NCBI RefSeq assembly: GCF_000283155.1
Contig: NW_004454178.1
Span: 10,466,767 to 10,530,766 of the forward strand
Length of the DNA stretch: 64,000 nucleotides
From: Ceratotherium simum simum
Taxonomy: Eukaryota; Chordata; Mammalia; Perissodactyla; Rhinocerotidae
Direction of reading: 5' to 3'
In this document: positions 42,961 to 54,372 of the stretch, one piece after another
Numbering within the stretch: the stretch's first letter is position 1
Layout: each line of letters opens with the position of its first letter
The notes under the pieces: model-generated
What the model saw: the letters and a program-made list of their open reading frames with translations, nothing else
Database searches by the model: none
Told to the model about the DNA's origin: nothing
Translations under genes and position numbers: made by a program

Positions 42961-44049
42961 GTCAAGGTGAGCAGATCTGCTTTATCATGGTGGCCTCCGA
43001 CAGGAATTATAGGAGTTATATCTGTCTTAAACTGTTTTCTAGGGGGAGGAAGGTGATAGGGCTTAAAGTATATGTAAATAAATGTGAGGCATGTTTGAAA
43101 CCCATAAGCCTTCCTTTTATATAGGGAGCTCTATACTACGCAGGTGAAGAGATTGCATTTCTGCTTTTATTAATCACAAAGGAGGCTCATGCTTAGCCAG
43201 CTGAAACTTGCTTTATTAGAGAATACACATTCCTTGCTCTTAGGTTTATAGTCTGCGTTCTAAAAGTGTTTTATATTCTTCCTTCTACTTACGGCTGTTC
43301 AGAGTGATTGAGCTCAAGCCCAATCCTTGTGAATTCACCAAACAGCCCAATTAGCTGTAGAGGAGAGTAACGCTAGTCTTTCTGAATGGGTCTATAGGAT
43401 GCCACAGACTTCCAGGTAAAAGTAAAAATCAAAATAGAAAATATTTTCTGAAGATTTGATCATCTTATACCACTAAGCATTGATGAGGTCGATTGGATTT
43501 TTCACTCCTCCGCTGGGCGTTCTCTTGGTTTGTCTGAATCCTGTGTAGACAAAGCAGTAAGACCGTAGTTCTGAACCCCCAGAGCCTTCACTTGATCTTA
43601 CCCAGAATGTCACTGCAGGGACACGTGATGAATGATGAGATCTGCTTGCCTGTCATAAATCCCAGCAAACAGAGGAGGGAGAGACCAGACTGACACATCA
43701 CCTCTGAGGACCAGGCTGCAGACTCCCAGCTGATTTATCTGCCCATTTCTCCTCACTATGAAAGATGGAAATGGTTTAGCTCAATCATTTTACAGAGACA
43801 TGTGGTCAGGGGGAACCTATTTCAGGGGGAAGAGACTCCTGTCTTCATCTTGTTTATTGTTCTCCAAAAGCCAATGTTCTTTAATCTAGATATAGCCACC
43901 AGGCCTCCATCAACAGATTTTTTTTTTCTTAGAACTAAAAAATAAAACCCTGAAGCTTGCTAAGATCTGCTTTCTTTAGGAGTAACTTGAATATTGGAAG
44001 CTCAACATTTCCTGATACTAAGTGATGGTTAAAGTGAGTAATGGTGAGG
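42961..44049. other. unclassified sequence
   Basis: No gene or confident repeat. A poly-T run lies near 43918-43928. Confidence 0.4.
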
Positions 44050-44228
44050 AATCAGGCAGATGGTCTAAAGTTGGACCAGCTGCTTTCCAACTGCGTGAGC
44101 CCATGCACATTATTTCGCTTCTGAGATTCAGTTCTTCATCTGCTATGTGGCATTAATCGCAATGGCTATCTCCTGGTGTTCAATGAGATAACGCTTGTCA
44201 CATAGTAAGTGCTAACTAAACAACTGGT
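44050..44228 (+). repeat. MIR SINE
   Basis: CTTTCCAACTGCGTGAGCCC, TTTCGCTTCTGAGATTCAGT, TCTTCATCTGCTATGTGGCA, GTTCAATGAGATAACGCTTG and CACATAGTAAGTGCTAACTA. Confidence 0.75.
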
Positions 44229-44414
44229 CTTGCACATCAGCATCATCCTTCTCATTCCCATGGCATGAACGCCAACCCTATCCTAGGAAGAAGGCTTCAT
44301 GATTTTGAGCCTTGAAGTCTCTTTTCCATTAGATCCTGATGCTTCAGTACCCAGGAAACTGGACATGGTTTCCTTGGCTTGGGTTTGTGCAGACTGTGAG
44401 TCCCGCAGTCAATG

Positions 44415-44690
44415 TCGTAATCACCTCCATTCACCTGCAGAATGAAGTCCAGTCTCCTTGGCCTCACACACACATATATAGCACCCTTCTCTTCGACCTG
44501 GCTTCCTATGCACTTTTTCAGCAATCTGTACATTTCCCGTGAGATTATCAAATTGCTACATTTTATCGAAATTATGTGCATATAAATCTATCTTCCCCAC
44601 CAGACTGGAATCTCCTCAAGAGTAGGGACTGTCATTTCAATGCCTGACACAAGGAGGCACTTGCTCCAAAGATGATTTTAAGAGTGTTTT
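44415..44690 (+). repeat. L2 3' end
   Basis: CAGAATGAAGTCCAGTCTCC..TTGGCC, ACCAGACTGGAATCTCCTCA, AGAGTAGGGACTGTCATTTC and GCCTGACACAAGGAGGCACTT match the L2 3' UTR. Confidence 0.65.
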
Positions 44691-44839
44691 AAGCTTAGTG
44701 TTGGGATGGGAGGAGCTATACAAATCACTCTCTTTATGTATATGAATACAGGGAACGCAAATGACTACTACAGTTACAGACGGTTATATATAGGAATATT
44801 TATAGATATGTATATAGACACAGATTAATATATACATAT

Positions 44840-45387
44840 ATATTTCTTTGCTCTGCCAACTAAGGAGACACAACAAAAAGACAGCTCAGTATCAACGAGC
44901 ACACCTAGCACCCAGATGTTGGTTTCTAACATCATTCTCTAATAAAGGGAACCAGGGATCTTTGGAAAAAAGATTGATTCTAGGACTCGGGTGGGAAATA
45001 TACAAAATAAGCCAGAAGAATCTTGCAGAGCCTGAAAATAAAGAAGTGCTAAAGCGCACACACACACAAGATGGGAGTATGTCAGAGGGGCAGGAGAACC
45101 AACTGAAAGAACCCCCAGTGGCCAGAAGCTGGAATAATAAGACCAAAACAATCATTAAAGTAGTGTTAGATTCTAATTCAAACTATAAAATAAGTATGCA
45201 TCCGTCTCTACTGATATGAGTAATTGAATAAATTAATAAGTGGAAGAGAAGAGACAAATCTCTGAGCACAAGAGTTTATGCAGATACTCCACTGTAAAGG
45301 AGCAGGGTGGCATAATTCATTACTCTTTAAGTGTGGGCTGTGTATAGAGACTTCCTTTCAAAGAGTAGAGTAGAGAAAGGGAGGGGA
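44840..45387 (+). repeat. L1M 3' region, first part (interrupted by ERE1)
   Basis: Sense L1 3' sequence: GAAGTGCTAAAGCGCACACA..GATGGGAGTATGTCAGAGG, CCACTGTAAAGGAGCAGGGT and GGGCTGTGTATAGAGACTTC. It ends at the SINE insertion and resumes at 45618. The 123-codon ORF at 44848-45219 is LINE-derived. Confidence 0.6.
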
Positions 45388-45603
45388 GGGCCGGCCCCGT
45401 GGCTTCGCGGTTAGGTGCGTGCTCTCCGCTGCCGGCGGCCCGGGTTCGGATCCCGGGTGCGCACCGAGGCACCACTCCTCCGGCCATGCTGAGGCCGCGT
45501 CCCACATACAGCAACTGGAAGGATGTGCAGCTGTGACAGACAACTATGTACTGGGGCTTTGGGGGAAAAATAAATAAATAAAATCTTTAAAAAAAAAAAA
45601 AAA
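45388..45603 (+). mobile_element. ERE1-type SINE with perfect 14-bp TSD, nested in L1
   Basis: Head GGGCCGGCCCCGTGGCTTCG, CCCGGGTTCGGATCCCGGGT (B-box-like), CCGGCCATGCTGAGGCCGCG, CACATACAGCAACTGGAAGG and ACTGGGGCTTTGGGGGAAAA, then a 16-A tail. AGAAAGGGAGGGGA at 45374-45387 is repeated exactly at 45604-45617. Likely the youngest insertion here: intact head, CpGs kept, perfect TSD. Confidence 0.97.
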
Positions 45604-45617
45604 AGAAAGGGAGGGGA

Positions 45618-46200
45618 AAAAATAGAGTGACTTACAGTGGAGAAACCTGACCAACACTTCTCCTGCCGGGTGGCCAAGGTCAACATCAACAGTAATAAGC
45701 CATGTTGTTAGCATGTACCCTTGATGTCATATGATGAAAACGGCACCTTTTCCTCTGTGACCTTCCTTCCCCAAACCCATAACCCAAGTCTAATCATAAG
45801 AACAATATCGGATAAATTCCAATAGAGGGCATCCTACAATACACTTGACCAGTACTTCTCAAAACTGTCATGTCATTGAAAACAAAAGTCTGAGAAGCTG
45901 TCATAGCCAAGAGGAACCTAAGAAGACAAGAAGATTAAATGTAATGTGGTATCCTGGATCAGATCTTGGAATAGAAAAAGGACATTAGGTAAAACTAAGG
46001 GAATATGAATAGAACATAGACTTTAGTTAATAATAATGTATCAATATTGGTTCATTAATTATCACAAATGCACCATACTAATGTAAGATGTTAATCATAG
46101 GGGCAACTGTGTGTGGGGATATATATAACACTCTGAACCATCTTCTCAATTTTTTTGTAAATCTAAAACTGCTCTAAAAAATAAATTCTATTAAAAATAG
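45618..46200 (+). repeat. L1M 3' end, second part
   Basis: AGAAACCTGACCAACACTTCTC, AGGGCATCCTACAATACACTT, AACTGTCATGTCATTGAAAAC, AAATGTAATGTGGTATCCTGG, TATCAATATTGGTTCATTAATT and AAATCTAAAACTGCTCTAAAA, then an A-rich end. Clear L1M 3' UTR. Confidence 0.85.
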
Positions 46201-47779
46201 CTAAATAAGAAAAGACAAAAGGAAATGAGAGGAATAAGATCAGGATGAGCTGACAAATGTAGAAGGTATACTACTTCTTTCTGAACACAGATACCCCTTT
46301 CCCTGCCACATCTAGGTGGTTCATGAGAATGAATTTATGTCACAAATTAACTCAATAATTTCCTCTACTTTCTACTTCCTTATGCGTACGTGGACAGGAG
46401 GGGAATGAAGTTACTTCACATGGAACCTTTCCTACAATAAGAATAATATGTTCCAACAACAGTCAGATTTTTAAAAAATCAGTAGCTTCATAACTTAATA
46501 CACATTCACTCTAGTCCTTTCTTAGTCCAGACTGGCGTCCCAGTCATGAGAGATGAATATCCCGATTTTCTAACAGCTGACTCAGCACTTATCAAATACT
46601 CTTGGTCAGAAGTGTTGAAAGAATTAGACTGGCTCCTTTAATGTTTTGGAAAACAGTAAGGTAGGTGAGAGAAAGCTGAAAACCAGCCTGCTTTCAGTGA
46701 GTTTAGACAGAGAGAAGTGTTTTTTTGGACTCACGTCAAAAAGAAATGAACATAGATGCTAGTGCTTAGAAACCGTGACAGTCCATGTAAGAAGTTCTAT
46801 TCTGCTCTGTTTCTATACCCATAGCCAGTGACTTATTTCCTGGATAATAAATATTTTGGTTTAAGCAAAAATTGCTGAAGTTAGCGCTGTTAACCAACTT
46901 GAGAAAGAAGCTGAAAAAGTTAGCTTGCAACTCTCAAATGACCCTGCTCCTAGACTCCTGCTTAATTTTATATACATGATTCTGTGTCCTTGCTGAGAGA
47001 GCGCTTAATCTAAGTCTTTTTGATAAACAGTCATGTGGGAGAAAGGCAGAGGATGTCTGTGTGACAGGGTGGCCCAGGTCAGGAAATTAATGTTCCTCCT
47101 TGGGGCCAGAGCTGACCAGCAGAAGGATCGGCTCTGACCTTGAGGGTTTTACGCTGGAGGCCTGCAGAGGTGGTCCAACGTGGAGAAAAAAAGAGAGGAA
47201 ACTATAGCAATTTTGATAGAGTTATTGCATGCATCCGCTTCCCTATTTAAACCCTAAGATTCTTTCCTAGTCATGTAGACAGAACACCCAGGTAATTGAC
47301 TGAATGCCTTTAATTTTTAAACATTTGTAGAGAAGTCAGGGAGACACATCCTGAAGAGCAACACATCCTTGGTTAGGATTTCATTCACAATTCCTTACAC
47401 CTACGCAGGTCCTTCAACTTTCCCGAATGTTTATGCAAAACTGCAGACACTCTCTGGCTCCAGCCAGTATTTTCTCCCATTTTCCCTGAGAAAAAAATCA
47501 ACAATAGATTAAATGGTTTTAAATTGCCCTGGAAAATCAACTCTCCACAAGTCTATATATCAACGGAAGTAGGTGGTAATGGGAAGGCAGAGAGATGTAG
47601 TAATCAGTACAGAGTCTGAGCAGCTACGGAAATCGCCAGGCTCCGTGCAAAACAAAAATGGGGACTCTTTGTTGAAAAGTTATGAAAACTTTTGAGATGG
47701 TGACAGCAGAATATTAAACCAAGCATGCCTTGTGTGACTGCCCAAGTCACACACCCATGAAGCTGGCCCTGATCTGGAG
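46201..47779. other. unclassified, repeat-poor sequence
   Basis: About 1.6 kb with no repeat or gene recognised. A second-rank candidate for conserved non-coding DNA. Confidence 0.35.
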
Positions 47780-47990
47780 TAGCACAAAAATGGGCTCTCA
47801 TCCTGGCTCTGCCTTTTACCAATGGTGTAGCTTTGGGCGAGTTTTTCACACTCTTTAACTTAAGGTCCTTCATCTATAAAATGATAATAAGAGTAGCTAT
47901 CTCCTTTTTAGAGTGTCAATGAGAAAATAGATGCAAAGAACAAAGTGTGTTGCATTGTGCAATAAGCATTCAAAAGTTAATAAGGATATG
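47780..47990 (+). repeat. MIR SINE
   Basis: GGCTCTCATCCTGGCTCTGC, CAATGGTGTAGCTTTGGGCG, GGTCCTTCATCTATAAAATG and GTGTCAATGAGAAAATAGATG. Confidence 0.75.
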
Positions 47991-49374
47991 ATGACATTAA
48001 TAATAATAGTACAAACAAGAAGGGAGAGGGGGGAGTCAGGGGTGGGCTGGTGGCCACCTCGGCCACTGCACCCCCACCTCAACTGGCTGCCAGTTGCCCG
48101 TTCCCACCTGTAGGCCTCAGGAGAGACCATCTGGAACTGGCATTTGACACCACTCACAGCATAGAACAGACCAGAAAGCGAGGTCAGGAAACTGCTACAG
48201 CGGTCATCTCCTTGACAAGGGCATGTGTTTCCATTTACTGCAGTCTTGTTCTTCTAGAATCCCAGTCCCTTACTACGCTCTGAAATTTCCTGAGGGCCTC
48301 GTGTTTGACCCCCACACCTGGGTCTGTTGAGCTGGCTTCCTGCTGTTGCTGCCCGCCCTCCGGCCTGCCAGTCTACCTCCTTGTTGACCTCCGGAGGGCC
48401 AGACCTCATAGCGTGTGTGCCCTGTGGCCTTCTTGTCTCTACACTCTCTCTGACCCGCCGCAGTGACGTCTGTATTTGGCCTCAGGCTGCCTGCCGACTC
48501 TGTTTGTAGCCCTTTGCGTCAGTTGAACACCCTCCAGTTTTGGCTGTTTGCCCAGAATAGTGACCTTAAGCTGCCTGGGGCCTGCCCACCAATGCCCCAC
48601 AACACATCGGCAAAATGCAGACCATTTACCGGACCAGCCTAGCCAGGATCTCTCAGAGGTCTCTTAAGGACACAGAGCAACTTCTGGTGGAAACTTCTCT
48701 ACCTGCCTTGATTTGAGTGGTACCCAAGCATGCAATTCATTCAGTCTAAACACCAACAGCATCCGTCACTCTGCTTTAGTCCAAGACACTGAAGAGAGCT
48801 GTTCTCCTTCCAAAGAATCCTTCTCCCTTTTCCCTGCCTGTGGGGAGGCAAAATGGTTGGGGCATTCTTTCCTTTGGGGTCAGCAAGAGTTCTCCATAAA
48901 CATGCTTCTTTGTTCTTTATGGTTTGATTATATTCTTTTTAAAAAAATTCAAGTAGGCTTAGCGCAGAATTAACCCTTTGGGATTATATATTAGTTGACA
49001 ATCCTTAATACCAAACCATTTATTTTTCATTTGGTAGGTATTGTGGCAGTGAGCCAAATTGCAGTGGAAAGATTAATAGTCAATCTAGCCATGCTTTTAC
49101 TGTGCTAAATATTGTGCTAGAGCTGTGTAAGCTGCTCTCACTCACCAATAGGTGCTTACATTCTGGCTGAGGTGACCCGATAGGCTTCAAAATATGTGTC
49201 TTTGGATACTGGAAAATTATTCCAAGGCAAAGCTTTTTCTGACAGATAAGTGGTCCTTACGGCATGGTCTGGGCAACCTGATAGTTTGCACGTGTCTCTG
49301 AGCAGCCTAGAACCTCAGAATCCCTCAAAAAAGTAATAACATTAAAATGATCTTACTTCACTCGTCAGCAACGT
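47991..49374. other. unclassified; GC-richer patch at 48030-48700
   Basis: The patch is richer in G+C and CpG than its surroundings, with short open frames on both strands but no domain I recognise. An old LTR is possible. The remainder is AT-rich; a weak reverse L2 scrap may lie near 49060-49170. Confidence 0.4.
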
Positions 49375-49631
49375 TTGACTCTCTCCTTCTTCAAACACTT
49401 TCTTCACTCTCTGGGACATCTCTTTCCTGATTCTTCTACTTCACAGACTCCTTTTTTGTCTCCTTGCAGTTCTTCCTCATATCCCAAACCAGCAAATATT
49501 GGAATTCCCCTTAGCTTTGTGCTGGGAGAAATCTTCCATTTGTCCCTTCAGATTCTCTCTCCACCCCTCTCTTCTCCACTCTGTGCCCTGGGAAGCTGAC
49601 CTTTGTAGATTACATCATGGACTTCAGTGCC
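49375..49631 (+). repeat. old mammalian repeat, 5' side of MLT1 insertion
   Basis: Ends CTGGGAAGCTGACCTTTGTAG..CATGGACTTCAGTGCC, which joins in sense to TCTTGCCTCTGGTTGAATTC after the LTR. Together they match a widespread repeat ending in CCTTTATTAAACTCTCCTCA-type sequence. Class not assigned. Confidence 0.6.
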
Positions 49632-50085
49632 TGTTATGAGTTGAATTGTGTCCCCCATTCATATTTTGATGTCCTAAACCCTAGTATCTCAGAATGTGAC
49701 CTTACTTGGAAATGCAGTCACTGCAGACGTAAATAGTTAAAATGAAGTCATACTAGGGTAGGATGGGCTCCTATTCCAATGGGACTGGTGTCCTTATAAA
49801 ACGTGGAAATTTAGACACAGACATGCACACGTGGAGAATACCATGTGAACATGAAGGCAGAGATCAGGGTGATGCATCTACAAGCAAAGGAATACCAAAA
49901 TTGTCAGCAAACTAACAGAAGGTAGGTGAGAGGCATGGAGCGGATTCTCTTTTATAGCCTTTAGAAGGAGCCGACCCTGCCAACACACCCTGATCTTGGA
50001 CTTCTAGCTGTGAGACAGTAAATTTCTGTTATTTAAGCTATCCAGTTTGTGTACTTTGTTACAGCAGCCCCAGCAAATTAATACA
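49632..50085 (+). mobile_element. solo MLT1 (MaLR) LTR with 5-bp TSD
   Basis: TGTTATGAGTTGAATTGTGT, AGAATGTGACCTTACTTGGA, GGGACTGGTGTCCTTATAAA, CCTGATCTTGGACTTCTAGC, CTGTTATTTAAGCTATCCAG and the terminal AAATTAATACA. GTGCC at 49627-49631 recurs at 50086-50090. No internal genes. Confidence 0.92.
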
Positions 50086-50450
50086 GTGCCTCTTGCCTCT
50101 GGTTGAATTCGACCAATGGGGATCTGGCAGGAGATTGGAGGGAGGGAGGAGGGTGGCCCAGATCATGCATTCCCCTGGATCTTTCCTTGTGAGTTTGCAC
50201 TGGATTGGTTGTATCCTAGTGCTCTTCTCATCATCTCAGGCAAAGGACTGCATTTTGGATTGCTGTACCAGCCTTTTCAAGGGGTATAGTGGCTGTGCTG
50301 CTGCTAGTCCTTGGTGCCACAGTGTCCCTCGTGATTGCACTATACCTTCCCACACCTTTGAAATCTATTCCTTTATAAATAAACCTTCTTCAGTTTATCC
50401 TAAATTTGGGCATGCTATTTGTTTTGTGTTGGGACACTGCTTTTACAGAC
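50086..50450 (+). repeat. old mammalian repeat, 3' side of MLT1 insertion
   Basis: CTTGCCTCTGGTTGAATTCG, CCAATGGGGATCTGGCAGGAG, CACACCTTTGAAATCTATTC and CTTTATAAATAAACCTTCTTC continue the interrupted repeat. The 147-codon ORF at 50093-50536 lies almost wholly in this repeat, so it is not a gene. Confidence 0.65.
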
Positions 50451-50504
50451 CTTCTCTCTTCTGTACGTGCTCCCTTGCTCATCTCTTCCCAGTACATGAC
50501 TGTA

Positions 50505-50808
50505 AATGCTGTTTCTGTTCTAGACCTGTCTATTGAATTCCAGAGTTATCTAATTGCCTACATGTTATTTTCCTTAGTTGTTTAACAGGCATTGTAAACT
50601 CTTACATATCCAAAATCAAATTCTTTATATTGTCTCCCAAACTTGCTCTTCTTACAACATTTCCCAGCTCACTAAATGACACCCCAATTCTTCCAGTAGC
50701 TCAGGCCAAAAGCCTTGGAGTAACATAGATTTTTGTTACCCCAAAGTTTTGTCTCTCACAATCTATATTCAACAGATTAGGAAATTTCGCTGAGTCTATA
50801 AAAAAAAT
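50505..50808 (+). repeat. L2-type LINE, 5' side of L1 insertion
   Basis: TCTAGACCTGTCTATTGAATTC, TTAACAGGCATTGTAAACTC, TCTCCCAAACTTGCTCTTCT, TAGCTCAGGCCAAAAGCCTT and TCTATATTCAACAGATTAGG follow the LINE order up to the L1 insertion. Confidence 0.65.
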
Positions 50809-51461
50809 ATCCAGTGTGGAGAGACTGGAACCCTTGTATATTTCTGGTGGGCATGTAAGTGGTGCAGCTACTGTGGAAAACAGTTTGGTGGTTTCTTAAA
50901 AGATTAAACATAGAGCCACCGTGATGCAGCAATTTCACTCCTAGGATGCACCCAAAAGCATTGAAATCAGGGACTTGAAAAAATATTTGTGCACCAGTGT
51001 TCATAGAGTAGTAAAGGTAGAAACAACCCAAGTGTTCGTCAATAGAAAATTGGATAAACACAATGTAGTATATATGTACAATGGAATATTATTCAACCAT
51101 AAAAAGAATGCAGTTTTGATACATGTTACAACATAGATGGACCTTGAAAACGTTATTCTTAGTGAAATAAACCAGACATAGACGAACACGTGTGATTCCA
51201 CTGATATAGGCAAATTCATGGAGACAGAAAGTAGAATGGTGGTTGTCAGGGGCTGGGGGTAGAGAGAAGGGGGGTTATTGTTTAATGAGAATAGAGTTTT
51301 TGTTGGAGATGATAAAGAGTTTTGGGTATAAATAATGATGATTGTTTACATAGCATTGTGAATGTGTTTAATGCCACTCAATTGTGTATTTACAAATAAT
51401 TAAAATGATACATAGTATGGTATGTATATTTTACCACAATAAAAATAATTAGAAACACAGG
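50809..51461 (+). mobile_element. 5'-truncated L1M 3' end nested in L2-type LINE
   Basis: Sense L1: GGAGAGACTGGAACCCTTGT, GGTGGGCATGTAAGTGGTGC, GCAATTTCACTCCTAGGATG, ACAATGGAATATTATTCAACC, ACATAGATGGACCTTGAAAA, GGTGGTTGTCAGGGGCTGGG and ATTTTACCACAATAAAAATAA. TATCCAG at 50808-50814 recurs at 51462-51468 and is the likely TSD. The reading frame is broken. Confidence 0.85.
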
Positions 51462-51750
51462 TATCCAGGATTTGACCCCTTTCACCACTTCTACCAAGAC
51501 CGTGTCTGTCCCAGCCACCGTTGTGTCCCAAGGGGATTATTGGCAGTAACCTCCTCATGAGTCTCCCTGCTTGCACACCTGCTCTGCTGCATTCTATTCT
51601 CCACACGGCAGCCAGAGTGATCCCGCTAACATCATGATAATTCAGACCATGTCCTTCCTCTGCTTCATACCTTTCAGAAGCTTCCCATCTCTTTCAGTGT
51701 AAAAGCCAAAATCTTTACATCAGCCAACCAGGCTCTCCATGGGTAAATGG
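51462..51750 (+). repeat. L2-type LINE, 3' side of L1 insertion
   Basis: TATCCAGGATTTGACCCCTT, CACTTCTACCAAGACCGTGT, AGTCTCCCTGCTTGCACACC, ACACGGCAGCCAGAGTGATC and CAGTGTAAAAGCCAAAATCT continue the split LINE. Confidence 0.75.
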
Positions 51751-51974
51751 CAGTGGGTAGAATGAATCACTGTGCCGGCTTCTCTAGATGCCATCACAGT
51801 ATTGTGCTCACCACAGTACTGATGTCCTGGAGCGTTTAAATTGGCCTTTGTTAAATTCCTGGTGAATTATATGCAGAGAACCATCTTAGCACCATATTGC
51901 TTGCCCATGCTACCAATAGTTTCTTACTCTGAATATTGGTTTCTTTTACTTCTGGGCTCCACTTTGGATATTTT

Positions 51975-52190
51975 ATTGGCTACTAATCAACATTTATTGG
52001 ATACTAGTTATATGTAAAGTTCTGTGCTAGGTGCTGTTGTAGACTCAAAAGATAAAAGAAAAGCAAGAACTCTGTCTTGCTTTGGATGAATTTATAGCGT
52101 ATTAGAGGAGCATAAGCACATATAAATTGTCAGACATTGAGAAGCAGCAGTCAAGGTGCTAAGAAAGTTAGAGAATGAAAACATTTCTTA
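51975..52190 (-). repeat. L2 3' end, reverse orientation
   Basis: TCAACATTTATTGGATACTAG, TTCTGTGCTAGGTGCTGTTG and ATTGTCAGACATTGAGAAGC. Confidence 0.65.
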
Positions 52191-53027
52191 TTAGTGTATA
52201 TTTTATGTTTCTATAGTAGCTGTTGTCTCAATTTATTTCTCATTACTGAAATAAATATTTAATAAAAGATACCCAGGCTTACCCTACAGAATTAATGTTC
52301 ACTTTTTCCTGTGCTTTTTGTTTTGAGCGAGATTTATTCTCTTTCATATTTAAAAAATCGGAATTAATACGTTCTTTCTGAACAGTTCAATTTAATTACT
52401 ACTTTAAAATTCAAAGAGAAACATCATTAAATATTAATAGGCCAATCTGCAAAAACAAATTTCACTGGAAGTTTGGTTTAGGTAAATGGGGATTTGAGAA
52501 AGTACGACAGAGCTTGAGAAATAATGGAACTAAGAAGTGGTTTGCATTTTTCCAGGTCTCCATTTTCTTATTTATAAAAAATTGAATCTTAGGACTTTGA
52601 TTCCTGAAGCGTTCTATAGGCCTATGCTAGTGGTCAGAAAGAAAAAGAGTTACAAGAGCCATGCAGGCAACATTAGTGAGAGAGATGGGCTGGTATAAGA
52701 CACAAAAGGGAGTGATGGGGACTGTGGCAAACTGGAGTGACCTGCTTTGTGTAAGAAGACAGACATCCTTTAGGCTCAGCCAAATGTGCCATTGTAGAAG
52801 GTCCAGAACTGCTTTTTCAGGGGGAATTAGAAATCTGTATTTTTATGTGAAATATCCTGTTTTGAAAAACATATTGTTTCAATTTTAAACATAGTAGGTG
52901 CCAAACTAAGCATGTCTATATACTAAACAAAGCCTTCAGGCTTCAAGTTCGCAACTTTTCATCTATTCCAAAGGTCCATGAGCAGTCAATCACCAATTGC
53001 AATTGACGAACAGAGTCAACCACAGTT
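52191..53027. other. unclassified sequence
   Basis: No gene or repeat recognised. Confidence 0.4.
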
Positions 53028-53206
53028 CAGCGGTTCTCAAACCAGCCAAAGCATTAGGCTCATTTGAAGAACATTTTAAAACTAGCAGGGCTTGGGGCCC
53101 ATCTCCGGAGATTCTGATCCAATCAGCCTTGAGTTGGTCTCTGGCATCAGTAGCTTTTTAAATTCCCCTGGTGATTCTAATGTGCTGCTAGGTTTGGGAA
53201 CTTCTG
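53028..53206 (+). mobile_element. MER5/MER20-type hAT-Charlie element
   Basis: Terminal CAGCGGTTCTCAAACCAGCC at the 5' end, GGAGATTCTGATCCAATCAG inside, and CTGGTGATTCTAATGTGCTG then TTTGGGAACTTCTG at the 3' end, which is the inverted partner of the start. The expected 8-bp TSD is not visible. Confidence 0.85.
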
Positions 53207-54372
53207 TCTCCAGGAAACATTTCCATCTCCATCTTGGATGCCACCACCTCACCTTGCTCCCATGACTCCTGGGGTCTCCAGAGCAGCGTGAGGCCATCTT
53301 CCAGCAACACTTGCTTTTGTCATCATTCCAGAGCCTTTATTGGTGACCAGAGACTGTGAAGAAGTTGCAAATCACTTCATCTCTCAAGAACGTCATTGAC
53401 TTTGGCTCAAATGCAGTTCACGGCCACTGTGCTCCAGCCTCATTCCCTACCCCATGCTTTCAGGTTCTACATTTTTCTACCAGCTGCAAAGTGGGAAGGA
53501 GAGCATCAGGATACATATCCTCTTGCTATTTTTCGATTTTATGCTGGCTAAACCATATTCATAACAAGAGCTGTGGCAAATCTCTCATTAACTGTCATAG
53601 TTTTTCTACTGTTTTGGTGTACTTTTATATTTTTACTCCCTTTAAGTATTGAAAACAAATTAAATTCAGCAAAATAGAAGATCCAGAGAATACAGCAAAT
53701 AATTATTCCTGCCAAGCACGAGTATTTAGCACCTGCATGTTTGGGAAACATTCAAATTGCTTTGCTTTGTATGTGCTATAAAAGTGCTCCCTGGAGCTGA
53801 GGAAATCTCTTTTGGATTTACTTGTTATTTATGTATTTATTTGATTTTGAAAATGTGGGCTATAGACGAATTAGTTTAGGTTGCAGGGTCTCTGGGCACA
53901 GCCACAAGATTCTGGAATGTCGCATTTGGTCTGGATCTCATATTGGAGTCAGACTTGGGTTATTAATCTGTGGACTTAGGGCCGGATGGATTATATTAAA
54001 GTAAGACTTTGTACACTTTCATATAACTCATTTTTGTCATGCAGCATTATATTTCTCAGTGGCTAAAGGTTCACAAATGGCTCATAAATATTTTGTGAAT
54101 GAAGGTTGGGGGATGATAGTTTGTCACAGCCAGAATGAATTGATGTGCGAGATACAAGAAAAGGAAAGTGAGCTGAAGAATTTTCCTTGCTCCTCCATAT
54201 CTGGGAGAACTGATTTAGAGGCCTGTGTAGTTTCTCCTTAATTACTTCAGAGATGGTTTTGGAAAATGCAACTCTAAATGGAGCGCAGGATGATTTATGG
54301 CACTATTTTATGAGATGGAATTAAAAATTCAAACCAGAATGTGTAACTGTGGCAGCGTGGGGCAACCCATTA
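53207..54372. other. unclassified sequence
   Basis: No gene or confident repeat across about 1.2 kb. Confidence 0.4.

Noticed and set aside
44848..45219. 123-codon plus-strand ORF, lysine- and glutamine-rich
   Set aside because: Lies in L1M 3' sequence; no LINE ORF is intact.
50093..50536. 147-codon plus-strand ORF with many cysteines
   Set aside because: Lies almost entirely in an old interspersed repeat split by an MLT1 LTR, starting 3 bp after the LTR target-site duplication.
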